A stretch of 64,000 nt of DNA from Acanthosepion esculentum (GCA_964036315.1 OZ038478.1:145425065-145489064), one strand, 5' to 3'; shown: positions 21,040 through 32,473, numbered from the stretch's first letter. Numbers and translations are program-made. Notes: generated by a model not told the origin, from the letters alone.

Positions 21040-21378
21040 AAATAAACACTTTCATTCAACAGAAATGACAGAAGCGCTGGATCGACAATGCAAATACTAA
21101 ACTTTGCATAATCAAATCAATCCTACATGAATGGCGGCAGGTGTCTCCAAAAGGAAGAAAGGATGAAATGCCTCACACATTCACACTTGCTGAAGAATGA
21201 AGTACAACATGTCAAGTTGCACTCACGGTGAAACACATTTTGACAGAATGCACTCACTTAGCAGATGTAAGGCATAAATACTACAATGAAATCAACATGA
21301 GAAACTTATGCGGAAATACTGAAGGCGTCAACATAATGGCCAACCTTTCAGAAATAGATTTATATCAAAACATTTAAC
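21040..21378 (+). pseudogene. LINE ORF2 C-terminal (RNase H tail) fragment
   Basis: Broken frames at about 21210-21378 give LTVKHILTECTHLADVRHKY then GVNIMANLSEIDLYQNI and a stop. This fits the conserved C-terminal block of I/Jockey-type ORF2 (C..C....T..HIL..C......R). Only this end is present. Confidence 0.6.
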
Positions 21379-22039
21379 ACTTCCAATAGATCATCTACAA
21401 ACTATATATCTAAAAAAATACGTTTACGCTGACAGTTTAAAATTATGTATAAAATATTTATATTGCGTTCAAAATATATGGAGCTGAAGCTATACAATGG
21501 CATACAAAATATTTAGATTCCGACATTGAATAAGCCATAGAGATTGATATGCCGCTGAGCAAAAATAACTAGCCAACCAATCTGTCAGACGACTGTGATT
21601 CTGAAATATTTGACACCATATAGAGAAAAGAAAACACAGCATCAATCTGGAAGAAATGACTCATCCTTTAGCGAATATACGTTTGACCCAGCCCCAAGGA
21701 GAAGACGTTCGTGTTTTTTTCTAAAGTTCAACACAAGGCTCAAAAGCCACTCAAGTAAACTATTTCTAAATGTGGCGTGTACTCTTAACGTAAGATGAGG
21801 AAGTAGGAAGTGAATATTACGATGATATTGTGGACAGATAACTTGTTCAAATCCAAGGTTAACCGCTATCTTTCCCAAGTATCCGAATAAACTATGTTTG
21901 TTACACTGTAAACTTCTACCTCGAGTGGATCTTGGACCGTGTTCAGAGTGAGCATCATTGTAAAAAAATCAATAGATTCTGTTTAAGTCACTTTTTAACC
22001 ATTTCAGTGAATGTTGTTTGAAGATACAATTTTACTTTA
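21379..22039. other. No gene seen
   Basis: AT-rich DNA up to the TSD of Gypsy copy 2. Opposed frames at 21595-21878 have no recognised motif. Confidence 0.5.
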
Positions 22040-22376
22040 TGTTGTGGATTCCGGGATGAAATCCTTCTACCTATAAATAACAAACGCCAAGAATGAATAT
22101 AGGAAAATAAATGTATTAACGTAATAATACAAACTGGTAATACAGTTTAGTAGTTCCAGGAATGCGTGTTAGTAGACAAATATATATATAGTCTTTGATA
22201 TCGACGTATAGCTGTATGACTTCTTACTGAGTCTACGTGCTCGTTACTGTGACTCCTGCCGCTACGTTATTCTACTGTTCTAGTTGACTGTCTCCTACTG
22301 TTCCGGTATTCACTGGCAGTAGTAAATGTATACCCTGGGTGAGTCCATTTGTTTAAAAAGGGGGGATCACTCAACA
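22040..22376 (-). repeat. 3' LTR of Gypsy copy 2
   Basis: On the plus strand it runs from TGTTGTGGATTCC to ATCACTCAACA. It pairs with 24501-24839 and is preceded by TSD CTTTA. Confidence 0.9.
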
Positions 22377-22387
22377 GCCCTCTCCTT
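22377..22387 (-). other. Polypurine tract of Gypsy copy 2
   Basis: The minus strand reads AAGGAGAGGGC just before the 3' LTR start TGTTGAG. Confidence 0.75.
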
Positions 22388-22634
22388 AGATCCCTTTGGG
22401 GGGGATTTAGTATTTTTTCATCTTATGGTGATAATCAGAAGTTCGGTAAATTTTCTCTTCCTGTTTGACCTTCTAATTTCTGTGTCTTCCTGTGGTCTTT
22501 GAATCTCAAAAGCTTCAAAGATTGCATCCATTAAATCGTCATTTTCTGCAGGTGACGAGCTTGGCTCCTCAACCCGTCTTTTTTGTATTTAGTCAATTTT
22601 CGACTTGTATTGTGTACACCACATTTCTTAGTCT

Positions 22635-22715
22635 GTTAATTATTGTACCCGGGCCCCAATAAGTCATATTGTTCCTGAACATCCTGAAGTAAACCCGGTC
22701 ACCTGGTTTAAATGA
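22635..22715 (-). pseudogene. Gypsy copy 2 integrase C-terminal fragment
   Basis: The minus strand encodes RSFKPGDRVYFRMFRN then NMTYWGPGTIIN, a good match to the integrase C-terminal fold (F..GD.V..R......W..G.I). It is followed by YTIQVEN-like sequence. The core domain that should precede it is absent. Confidence 0.75.
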
Positions 22716-22770
22716 TCTCTAGGGTACTATATTTGTATGCCGGTTTTTGTTCTTGTTCGGCAATAACTTA

Positions 22771-23475
22771 TCAAACACAGATCGTATTCTGCAGGCAAAC
22801 AACACGTTTCACTTCTTTTTTACTGCTGGTTGGACAATCCCATACGTCGAACTTTTGCATCCAGTCTGTGCCCACCAGATTTTCTGTATCATTCATTACG
22901 AATATCCTGAGTTTTTTTGTTTTTCCGTGGAATTTTACCATTAGGATTACTTCTCCTTCAAATTTTATACGTTTCCCTGTAACTGACTTAGCAATGTTCT
23001 GTGTATGTATCATAGTCGGTCTAATAAGTTTTCTCCATGTCTGTAGATTAATTATCGTTAGATCCGAACACGTGACGAGGTGAAATTTTATCTTTTTATT
23101 TAAAATTTCAAGTTCCCCGTATTTTCTTATGTTAATATTGTCTTCGTCGTGCATTCTAGTAGCTCTTATATTACTAGTAAATTTTCTTTTCCTACATTGG
23201 GATGCCTTGTGACCCATTTTCCACACGCTAGACATTTTTTTATATTTAAAACGACAATCCTTATTCCAGTGTAATTCTCCACATCGATAACATGCAGATG
23301 GGGGTGGGGGCTTATATTTGCTTAGACTTTTGTCATTATTTGCCCTATACGTTGTACTTTTTCTATTATTATAGATTTTTTGTTTTCTTTCCGGGGAGGG
23401 TGAAAATCTTTTTTCATCATTATAGAAGTTTTGTTTTCTTTCCGGGCAGGGTGAAAAATGCAAACTTTTGTTCAA
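22771..23475 (-). pseudogene. Gypsy copy 2 zinc knuckles and defective protease
   Basis: This 234-codon open frame begins with two similar ERKQ(N/K)(F/I)YN repeats, then a proline patch (KYKPPPPSACYRCGELHWNK, first knuckle). The second knuckle is damaged (SSVWKMGHKASQC, leading Cys lost). The protease follows: KIKFHLVTCSDLTIINLQTW, with catalytic D-S-G replaced by V-T-C, then KSVTGKRIKFEGEVILMVKF and GTDWMQKFDVWDCPTSS. It ends in unrelated residues at the deletion. The active Asp is gone, so the enzyme would be dead. Confidence 0.85.
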
Positions 23476-23489
23476 TTTAACGCATACGT

Positions 23490-24326
23490 GCTACTCCTGA
23501 CTCCACGATATCCTTCGAGTCTTTCTTTATACTCAGGCATTTTTGGCAGTTTTCTGATAATTTTTGTAGTGTTAATCCAGGCTCATTTTTGCAGTTTTGA
23601 AAGCATTCTTTGCGCATTTCACTATATTTAGCTGAGACTAACCCTTGTACAACAATAAGACACTTGAAATTGTCTGGTGTTAACCCTCCAACTTGAAGAC
23701 GTCACAATGTTTGTTCACGAACGTGGAGTACTCCTCCTTTTCAACCTTTATGAGGTTAAGACATTTTCACCTTTTGTGAAATAGTGACGTCTTTGGACTG
23801 AAAAGCTCCGTAAGGCATGTAACTGCTTCGTCAAACGTTAAATCATTTGTCTTTTCTGGCAAGATGTAATCCATAAATTTTGTGTATTCTTAAGTTCCTA
23901 ATTTTCTGAGCAACAGACGTAGCTTCTTTGCTTCCGTCCAGTTTTGACAATCGATGTTGAAGATGTCTTCATCACGTCTCAAATAGTTCCCGAAATTTTT
24001 ATCCTCTTCTAGAGAGTAATTGAATGTTTCTATCGTATTCCACACTGTGTCTTGGGAAAAAGTCGCCCCTTTTTCGATATTGTGTTGTTTGTTACCCGCT
24101 ACCTTTAATATTTAGTTCCTGGAGTTGCATTTTTCTTTCTTCATTTTGCATTTGTCTTTCTTGGTTTTCCTTCTGCGTTTGTAAAAATTGTTTTTGCCAT
24201 TCTTCATTTTCCTTCTGCGATTGTAGTAATTGTTTTCCACTTCTCTTCCATTCTTTCTTGGAGTTGTAATTGCTGTTCATTTTGGTATTTTACAAGTTCT
24301 ACTAAAATACTTTTAAAATCCTCCTT
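23490..24326 (-). pseudogene. Gypsy copy 2 gag, start codon lost and frames broken
   Basis: The minus strand from 24326 reads KEDFKSILVELVKYQNEQQ where copy 1 has MEDFKSILVELVKCQ; the initiator ATG has become AAG. A repetitive Gln/Glu/Lys coiled-coil-like stretch follows (EEWQKQFLQTQKENQERQMQ, about 24100-24280). The capsid region is then recognisable in several frames down to about 23490. It is non-functional. Confidence 0.75.
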
Positions 24327-24339
24327 GCTTTTCCGTATT

Positions 24340-24500
24340 TTAATCCTCGTAAATCTTTTGTCACCAGGTTTCTGTGGACACTGGCAAACGGCAATTTTTT
24401 TTATAGGTCCGAAGTCCTCGTCACCCAGTTGTTGTGGTCGACGAGGGGGAATTTTGTTTCGTTTTCCTTCCGTGTGAGTTCGAATCCCTCGTCGCCAATT
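24340..24500 (-). other. Gypsy copy 2 leader with two to three PBS-like units
   Basis: On the minus strand, TTGGCGACGAGGGATTCGAA follows the LTR. Related blocks occur near 24437-24411 (CTGGGTGACGAGGACTTCGG) and 24372-24340 (CTGGTGACAAAAGATTTACG). This is the same arrangement as copy 1, with fewer repeats. Confidence 0.65.
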
Positions 24501-24839
24501 TGTTGTGGATTCCGGGATGAAATCCAGTACCAAATAATAACAAACACCAAGAATGAATATAGGAAAATAAATGTATTAACGTAATAATACAAACTGGTAA
24601 TACAGGTTAGTAGTTCCAGGAATGCGGGGTTAGTAGACAAATATATATATACAGTCTTTGATATCGACGTATCGCTCTATGACTTCTTACTGAGTCTACG
24701 TGCTCGTTACTGTGACTCTTGCCGCTACGTTATTCTACTGTTCTACTTGACTGTCTCCTACTGTTCGTGTATTCACTGGCAGTAGTATATATATACCCTG
24801 GGTGAGTCCATTTGTGTAAAAAGGGTTGACCCCTCAACA
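24501..24839 (-). repeat. 5' LTR of Gypsy copy 2
   Basis: Begins TGTTGTGGATTCC and ends CCCCTCAACA on the plus strand, followed by TSD CTTTA. Highly similar to 22040-22376. Confidence 0.9.
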
Positions 24840-24849
24840 CTTTATATGT

Positions 24850-24874
24850 TTTAAAGGGATTAAATCCCTTTAAA
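24850..24874. repeat. 25-bp palindrome beside Gypsy copy 2
   Basis: TTTAAAGGGATT, a central A, then AATCCCTTTAAA: 12-bp perfect arms, starting 5 bp after the TSD. Confidence 0.8.
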
Positions 24875-24994
24875 GTGAATTGCTATTTTTTAAATCTTGA
24901 TTTGAATCAAAACATGTTACAAAGAGATAATGCCCGTTTAAGAAATATCTCCACCAGGGTGACATAATTTGAATGAGCATTTAGGATATTATTT

Positions 24995-25345
24995 CCCTTG
25001 TGCATTGATTCGTTTTTGCAGCTTATCAACCCATTGCAAGTTATTTAAAGTCAGAAAATATTTTCAGATTGTAAGAATTTTGGCTGTTGTGAGATAATGA
25101 TTTAGTGATACAAGTCTTACTAATTAACCAATAGCTGGAGGTAGAAGAGGTGGATTCATACCTTCTCCAGAAGTATTTGCGCGTTAGTGAATATAACGAA
25201 CCCAATGGGAATTGGAACTCGGCTCTCCGATTAGCGATTCCGATTCATTATCCATTACACCAACCGCACACTCAAGCATACAACACTTGACCAGGCTTGA
25301 CGTTGCTTAACTTCTGAGATCGTACGGGAACCGGTGATCAATGGC
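24995..25345 (-). mobile_element. SINE copy with 5S-like head and tRNA-like segment
   Basis: Plus-strand landmarks are CAGCTTATCAACCCATTGCA (core, 25018), TTTGCGCGTTAGTGAATATA (25187), GATTCATTATCCATTACACC (tRNA-like, 25243) and GACGTTGCTTAACTTCTGAG (5S-like, 25299). On the minus strand the last gives CAGAAGTTAAGCAACGTC and AGCCTGGTCAAGT, as in 5S rRNA. Same architecture as 8605-8990. Confidence 0.7.
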
Positions 25346-25990
25346 ATGTGTCCCTAAGCCTCCCTTATGTATATCGATTATAGGAAAAATATTTTATAGA
25401 TATTTTTGTAAAGTACATATGTATCATAATAAGGTTTTATATATTTTTTCAATTTTCGAATAAGCTGTTGAGAAATGTGTAAAATCTTACGCCAAGACTT
25501 GGTTAAAGATTTCATACATGTCTTTCCTTTGCAAAAAATGGGCTAATATAGTTATGGAAGAACGGTATCAAAGAAGATGGGCAAAAAGAATGATGTTAAA
25601 TACTGCTGGAACTTAAAATGGGACAAAATTACTAAACAGTCATAAAAAGCAAATTAAGCGGAGTTTTTGCCATGTCTATCAATTGCTCTCAACATTCAAA
25701 CTGTGACTCCTGATTGTCTTATATTTCTTTCTAAGAAACACGCTAAGTTTGTGTTAGAATTTCGAATGAGGATTTATTTAATTTCTTCACATTTACAGTG
25801 ACCTAACTTAACCATGACCATCTTTAAGTAGGATGGTATGATGTGGTATTCTGAAGGAGGCCAACTAAAGCTACTGGCGGACAATGGATGTCATTTTTCG
25901 ATGCAGCAGACCCAAATTGTTCAAAATTAGCCAAACCACCCCATGCCCCATCTTAAAAAAGTTTCGTATGGTTTTATCAGTGTAGTCAGT

Positions 25991-25991
<1 letters not shown>
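25346..25991. other. No gene seen
   Basis: AT-rich non-coding DNA. Confidence 0.5.

Positions 25992-26047
<56 letters not shown>
25992..26047. repeat. (TA)n microsatellite
   Basis: Uninterrupted TA tract. Confidence 0.95.
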
Positions 26048-26049
<2 letters not shown>

Positions 26050-26186
26050 AAGACCCTTTTTTTACAGACAACAAATGAGGGCTCAGCAAAATAAAGAGAT
26101 GCTTAAACTTTATGTAACGCATGTGTCTTCCAAGGCCTGCAGGTGTTTTGCAAACTTTTAGACAGAGGAAAAATATGGTTGAGCCA

Positions 26187-26240
26187 TTTTATAGCTAGAT
26201 AGATAGATACATACATACATACATACATACATACATAGAG
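26187..26240. repeat. GATA then CATA tetranucleotide repeats
   Basis: TAGATAGATAGATA runs into eight ACAT units. Confidence 0.9.
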
Positions 26241-26387
26241 AAGGGAACACTGGATGATGGCTATCAAAACATACCGTAATTGTGAAACTGACAGCCACCA
26301 TACAGTGTTGGATTCTACGTCCAAAATGTCTATATCTATAATTTCTATAAACGCGCGCTCTCTCTCTCTGCTAATAAGTACTGTTTC

Positions 26388-26389
<2 letters not shown>

Positions 26390-26474
<85 letters not shown>
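26390..26474. repeat. (TA)n microsatellite
   Basis: Uninterrupted AT tract of about 84 bp. Confidence 0.95.
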
Positions 26475-26478
<4 letters not shown>

Positions 26479-26963
26479 TGAGCTAGTTGTAAAAATATAT
26501 AACTTGTAACTGAAGGAAGGAAATGCTTCTTGAAGCAAAGATACTAACACGCGAATTGAGAAGACATTCAAAGCGATTCTACATGGGGATAAATTATGTT
26601 TACAATGTTTGGAACACACTCGCTGTAGATATTTTTATTTTTAGCATAATTTGACAGAGGAACACAAATAATGGGAAACGCACAGACGACTCCATCGAAT
26701 AGATCAATATATATCAATGAAAACGAAGTAACAACACAAACGAATAAATAAGACCAATTGAATTGCGCTCAGTGTGAAACTGGCAGTTATATTTTTAGTT
26801 GGTTTTTGATATTTTACTTCACTTTTACCGATACTGTAACTGTGCCTTCTTCTTTGTTACATTGATCATTGTTTTTCCACACAAAATGCTGTAGCAATTT
26901 ATTTGTAGAACTTATAGAAATGGTGGTGTTATTATTATCCTACCAGTGTAATACAGTGTTTTA

Positions 26964-26965
<2 letters not shown>
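26475..26965. other. No gene seen
   Basis: Non-coding. Confidence 0.5.
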
Positions 26966-27035
<70 letters not shown>

Positions 27036-27036
27036 A
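26966..27036. repeat. (TA)n microsatellite adjoining the half-MITE
   Basis: TA tract with one CATA interruption. Confidence 0.95.
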
Positions 27037-27172
27037 TTATTTATCTAAATATTATAACATAACTATGTTATAAAATCACTACAAAAATAGCCATTTTGTT
27101 TCAACACTTCTGGTGTCTTGTCAAGTGATGATGTTGAATGTAGAATAAATGGTTTTAAAAGTTTCAAATTAA
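27036..27172 (+). mobile_element. Single arm of the foldback MITE family
   Basis: ATTATTTATCTAAATATTAT, AATAGCCATTTTGTTTCAAC and ATGTTGAATGTAGAATAAAT match the left arm of 14052-14312. Similarity stops at about 27172, with no inverted second arm within the following 300 bp. Confidence 0.75.
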
Positions 27173-28029
27173 TTAACGATCCTTCGCTAGGGGTAAACGC
27201 TGTTACATAAGCTAGAATGACCAATCAAAATACAAGTATATGAGAATTCAAAAGATTTGACAAGGAAGCAAGGTTATCATAGATATTAAAAGCCTTAAAT
27301 TTGGGGTTCTAGTAAAATAGAATATGTCCTAACTAATAAGTATTAAATTATATGATAAAATTTGAAATTAAAATTAAAAGTAAAAAATTACCTATTTAGA
27401 AATCTAAATCTAATCTCTATTAAGTTTAAAATTATAGAATTACTGAGGAGAAAATAAAGAATACATATGTTATTTAATTTATTTTTTCATTGAAATTACG
27501 TTAAAAAGGATGTTGATAGCTCTAGACAAAAATGTATACATTTTACTTCAACTATGATGATCACCTCTCACGTAAAACAATCCAAACACACTCAGGTTAT
27601 AATACATAAGCGCCCAGACATATTTAGATATATATATATACACACAACAAACGGTGACGAGACACGACCCTTGATAACCAAAAAAAAAAAAGAAAACGAA
27701 CATACACACAGACACACACACATACACACACAACCAAACGTGCATGCACTTTCCTTACACATAGACATCGATAAACACATGCACATACATCCACATGCAC
27801 ATTGACCTAGACAATCAGACGCAATTGCCAAAACATATTCGGGGCTTAATTTGTTATTAAACGAACTCTAACTACTTATTGAAATATAACTAATCTGGGC
27901 AAATATATATATAGATAAAATTAGTAAAAAAAAAAATTAAACAATAAATATATATAAATATATATATTTTTTACTATATAATTTTCCACACACTACATGA
28001 AAAAATAAATAACTACCTCCATATATAAT
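27173..28029. other. AT-rich, no gene; short CA-rich patch
   Basis: An ACACA/CATAC-rich stretch lies at about 27700-27810. No coding signal. Confidence 0.5.
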
Positions 28030-28443
28030 CGTACATTCACACATATATACATACAGACCTACACACACACACATATATATATACATATACAAGGCTACAC
28101 GTACCTACATATACATACACGCATACAGATACGCATATACACACATACATATACATATAAACACGTATAAATATATCGACCCATACAGCAACGTAAAAAA
28201 GTAAATAAAGCAAGTAAAAATATATATACACAAAGATGCACATATATACAAATACATACATGCATACACATACACATACATATTTACATATACCTACATA
28301 CGCACGTATACATATATATATATAAACTAAACACATAAACATACATTTACAAATACACGCATATACATGAAAAATCAAACAAACGTAAATTAAAACTATA
28401 TAAACATATATACGTATATACACACCCGCATATACATATATAC

Positions 28444-28521
<78 letters not shown>

Positions 28522-28535
28522 ATAAAGACACACAC
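28030..28535. repeat. Degenerate (CATA)/(CACA)/(TA) low-complexity block
   Basis: About 500 bp of imperfect TACATA/CACATA repeats ends in a clean (TA)n at 28456-28518. The long Tyr/Ile/Cys/Val frame on the minus strand is only this repeat translated. Confidence 0.85.
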
Positions 28536-29039
28536 AAAATGGAATATGTATACAGAGACCTACATATATTCTAACAATATTAACTTATTGATGATGCAAT
28601 ACATTAAAATTAAATAAATAAGCGCATGTGATAGAAGTTGAGAAAGAAGGGAAAATCAAGTGTATTGGAAATATATCGGTGTGGTATTAAATGAAATATC
28701 CATAGGTTCTTTTTATCCCACTTCAAATGAGCTTAAAAGAGACATTTTAGCATGAATACAACAGATCTCTGATTCAAAAGGTTGTTTGGTTTGGAAATAT
28801 TATTATAACTAATTTTCTTGTTGACAAATTTGCAGATGTTGCTATGATATTGCAGGGTTTTATTTTTTTTTCAATTTTCCAGTTTACAATCGGATATTTT
28901 TTGTTTCTTCTTTAATTTCCACACATGGTTGGAAAATTCTAAAAAAAGAAGCATTATAGATATGATAGAATTAGCAGGCAGGATAATTTTTTATGTTTTT
29001 ATTTATTCATTGAGTTTCTCACGAGGATCCGTATTTTTT
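28536..29039. other. No firm gene; may be decayed PLE 3' sequence
   Basis: It lies just downstream (minus strand) of PLE coding sequence, but no GIY-YIG nuclease motif could be recognised. Confidence 0.35.
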
Positions 29040-29760
29040 AATATTTAAACGAAGTTTTGTTTTGTTTCTCATTGAATATAAAATAATTAGGGTACTGGAG
29101 AAGTTTGAAAGTGTTTTCAATATATTTCTCCTCTTCGTGTAAATAATCCGATCTGCATATTCTTCGTGCTCATAGGTAAAATCCGATTATTATGCCAGAT
29201 TTTATTTTGTTATTATGATGGGAATAAGAATTTATTAGGCCGTTTTTGAGGGTTGGTTTCCGGTGAACACCGAGTTTTAAACTGTTGTTAAGCCGGTGTA
29301 TCTTGCGATCTCGGGAGGGTAAAGAAATTTGTTCTTCTATTTCGTATGTAAATTCCATTGTGTTTTCGACTTTTTTTTATTTAATCTACTAGGTCAGATA
29401 AATCAGTAATGCCATTATATATAAGCCGAGTACCATCAATATAAAGTAAATATGTTAATTGTTTGGGTAAAATATCTTGGAAAGGACCAGATTCGAGAAA
29501 TTCTAAGAAGACACATGCCATCACTCCTCTGAGAGGCGATCCAATTGGTAATCCAAATTTTGGTTTGTAACAATCATTGTTAAATGTGAAGTAACATTGA
29601 TTGGTGAATCGACGGCATATTTTTATATGTAGATTTAATAGACCGGATAATGAAATTTGAGGAGTAAAAAGACAACAAAATGATAACAATATTGGCAATA
29701 AGATTGATGATATTTATTATATATTAGCCATTTGACTTAGTTGAAGCACGAAATTTTCGG
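29040..29760 (-). pseudogene. Penelope-like element reverse transcriptase fragment, antisense
   Basis: Minus strand: YFTFNNDCYKPKFGLPIGSP then LRGVMACVFLEFLE matches the PLE F.FN...Y.Q..G..MGSPL..VLA..FME..E box. The catalytic box that should read YxDD is YIDGT, so the second catalytic Asp is lost. Downstream come FTYEIEEQ, LKLGVHRKPTLKNGLINSYS then HHNNKIKSG (PLE VYRKPT...YL...S.H...K) and LHEEEKYIENTFKLLQYPN (about 29150-29060). A stop lies near 29378. The frame is otherwise well kept, making this the best preserved PLE in the window, but it is inactive. Confidence 0.8.
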
Positions 29761-30396
29761 ACACACCTATGTACTCTTTCAACGATACGAGAAATATTTA
29801 TCCCTTTCATCCAAAACAGACAACCTTATAGGTATTCTGTTTGTAATATTAAGTTCATAGGAGTAGAACAAATTGTTTTTTCAAAGGATTTAAACTTTCA
29901 AAATGATGAAAAAATATATATCTAATATCAGGGTTTGGAAAACTTGATAAAGATTTTATTTTCAAAGTAAGACAGAAAGAAAATAGAAACTGCTTATCCG
30001 CAAGGCGGAAAAATGTAAAATTGAAAGACTCTATGAAATCAATAAATCCCCCACGCACATATAAGCACAAATAAAATGAAATATATATGTATGCATATAG
30101 GAAATATACAGAGTTTGAAAATAAGTAAACTCAAATATAACTAAAATTATAATCAATCGTAATAGTAACTGAGTTTATCAACCGTAGATATTAGCATAAA
30201 AACTTAAATATGACGATGTTTTCATGTCATAATAATTTTAGATTGATATTTGTTCGAAGACAATAACAAGATAATTTAAATAAAATAATTAAACATTTAC
30301 ATAAGCAATTCTTTAATTCAGTAGATAAACTGTAATTTTTAAAAGTTTGCTTTGTTTTCTATATTTATATAATACACTTCCAGATGTGTACGTGTG

Positions 30397-30397
<1 letters not shown>
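29761..30397. other. No gene recognised
   Basis: A minus-strand frame (29855-30070) lies upstream of the PLE RT and could be its decayed N-terminal part, but no motif proves it. Confidence 0.35.

Positions 30398-30488
<91 letters not shown>
30398..30488. repeat. (TA)n microsatellite
   Basis: About 90 bp of uninterrupted TA, among the longest in the window. Confidence 0.95.
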
Positions 30489-30493
<5 letters not shown>

Positions 30494-31264
30494 GATTAAA
30501 ACAAAAGAAGTATGAATAATGCCTTTGAGAAAGCATGGATCTATTTCTTCCCTTCCCCCAGTTAAGGGTTTTTTAAATAGTAGAGTAAATTGGTTTACAC
30601 CCAGTCTAGAAAGACAACTTTGAATTCATGGTGGCAACAATAAATTACTCTCTTATCTTCCCTCAAAGAATTGAACTTCGCAGATTATAAACAAAAAGAG
30701 GCTGTGACTAGCCATGATCACCAACTTGCTGAAAATATATGGCATTAAAATATTCTTTTTACATCTCTCCAAATAAAACGGGACAGCTAACAATCAAAAC
30801 TTTCAATAGTACTCGTTTGCTTTTCAAAATCGGTAGATATTGTACTTTTCAAGCTATTAAAAACGTTGATAGACTGATTTTAGTCAGCGGATGTCTCTTG
30901 ACTAAAATTACAGTGATACGCTTTCAGTTTACTAATTTTGGTTAGTCTGAATCTTATTTCCATTACAAAACCTTTCTGGTAATTCCTTTATATTATTAGT
31001 TTTTAACACTTACTGTCTTTTCGAATTATGTCTCGAACTCGTCTAAGTTCATAGTCTACGTCTCGAAGTAATCTTTGTCTCGGGGTTATCTTCCATCAGA
31101 TCACAGAACTCATGGTTCTTGTAACCACTAACATATTTATCTATCTTGTTAGTTTTGGGGATTACTTGATATTACAGGTTTAGACATACAAGTAAATCCT
31201 AAGTTCGAATTTCTCGCTCGTTTTATATCATTTTTGGCGTTGGTCTTGATTTTATTGGTTTATG
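30489..31264. other. No gene seen
   Basis: Non-coding. Confidence 0.5.
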
Positions 31265-31590
31265 TATATTGGTATTGATTGATTAATTTGTTTTTGACGA
31301 ATTAGCAACTTTTTGTGGGCTATTTAAAGACGAAACCTTCTTTGGATTGTAAGTATAACTCTTTTTTTATTTTTGCGAGCGAATACTACATTAACATTGA
31401 TTTCTCCAGATACAAGTCCTACAATTTAAACCATAACTAGCGGAGAAGAGAAAATAAATTCATGCCTTTCCCAAGGGTATTTGCGTGCAAGTGAATGTCA
31501 TGAACTCGACTGAAATTTGAACTCTGACATCAAATTTCTCATTCTGAACTGCTATTCATTACATCGCCCGCATATCCAAATGTGAATAGC
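31265..31590 (-). mobile_element. SINE copy (core plus tRNA-like segment)
   Basis: Core GACGAATTAGCAACTTTTTG then GGGCTATTTAAAGACGAAA, then AAGGGTATTTGCGTGCAAGT and CTGCTATTCATTACATCGCC follow the order of the 8605 and 24995 copies. The minus strand carries AGAGTTCAAATTTC at the B-box position. No 5S-like head is visible. Confidence 0.6.
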
Positions 31591-32185
31591 TTAAAGATAA
31601 TAGTGTTTGTTCGTGATTTCAAATCTTTATTACACATCATTTACTTTGGAGCATACAAGTCGCTTTCGGTCATACCACCCCAAACATGGCAACCTACATG
31701 AAGGAGTTAATATTTAACGATTTCTCATTTAGGGCCGCTACCCATTACACCCAACGCACATACTTTGTATGCTGTTAAATCCCAACTTTTAAATTCTCGC
31801 TCGTTCCCATCATTTTTTTCGACATTGTTCCTTGAACTTATTGGCTTATATATACTGTTAAATCCTAAGTTCAAATTTCTCCGTTGTTTTGTGTTGATTC
31901 TTTCGGTGTTAAAACACATAATGTAATATTATACTTCTGTTGTCTCAAGTAATTTTTATTTTTATTTTTATTTTTATTTTCTGTTTTCATGATATGAGTC
32001 TAGAATTAAAAAGAATATGGGAGTGCCACTTAATCAAGCTTTGCTAATATAATTGTTAGTCTTTCGGGGAGCATTGTTTTGTGCTTTATTCTAGACTAGC
32101 AGCAAATATATTTATACTTTTAAAATGCTTTTTTAAATGATATGAATAAATTTTAAATATTTTTCTTTCTTTTTTGTTTTTATAG
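31591..32185. other. Upstream intron or intergenic DNA of the K2P gene
   Basis: No gene. It includes (TTTTA)n at about 31955-31979 and ends in a polypyrimidine-rich run (TTTTTCTTTCTTTTTTGTTT) followed by AG at 32184-32185. Confidence 0.45.
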
Positions 32186-32473
32186 GCAAAACCTGATCAG
32201 CAATTAAACATCTACCAAGTATAATTTTACATACTAACCAGAAAATATAAGCAACACAAAGGAAAATAAGCATTCCTATTGTAAGAATATTCAGATTACA
32301 TCAAGCAACCACTCACACCAAACAAATAGTTTCCCAGAATTAACGAAATCAGATTTATTGCGGACTGATTATTTGCATCATCAATTCCAGGGTTAGCTGT
32401 ACAGGGACTGGACCCTGTAGATCCAACTGACGAGAATTAAAGGTTTTAATAAAATCAAACGAGAAACAAAGAT
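32186..32473 (+). other. Probable 5' UTR part of the K2P exon
   Basis: A good acceptor (pyrimidine-rich tract, then TTTTTATAG) precedes 32186. An in-frame TAA at 32450-32452 sits eight codons before the chosen ATG, supporting that start. Whether transcription begins here or upstream cannot be seen. Confidence 0.45.

Larger units (their letters stand above)
22040..24839 (-). mobile_element. Gypsy-type LTR retrotransposon copy 2, pol-deleted, with TSD
   Basis: LTRs are at 22040-22376 and 24501-24839 (minus-strand ends TGTTGAG...CCACAACA). CTTTA lies immediately outside both ends (22035-22039 and 24840-24844), a 5-bp target duplication. On the minus strand the order is LTR, PBS-like leader, gag, zinc knuckles, protease, integrase C-terminal fragment, polypurine tract, LTR. 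As in copy 1, RT, RNase H and the integrase core are missing, but the deletion removes more of the RT entry. The copies lie 1.3 kb apart in opposite orientation and belong to diverged LTR subfamilies. Confidence 0.9.

Noticed and set aside
28037..28537. 166-codon minus-strand frame rich in Tyr, Ile, Cys and Val
   Set aside because: It is a translation of TACATA/CACATA/TA low-complexity DNA. The same applies to the Ile-Tyr frames at 12119, 14298, 18140, 26254, 30339 and 32766.
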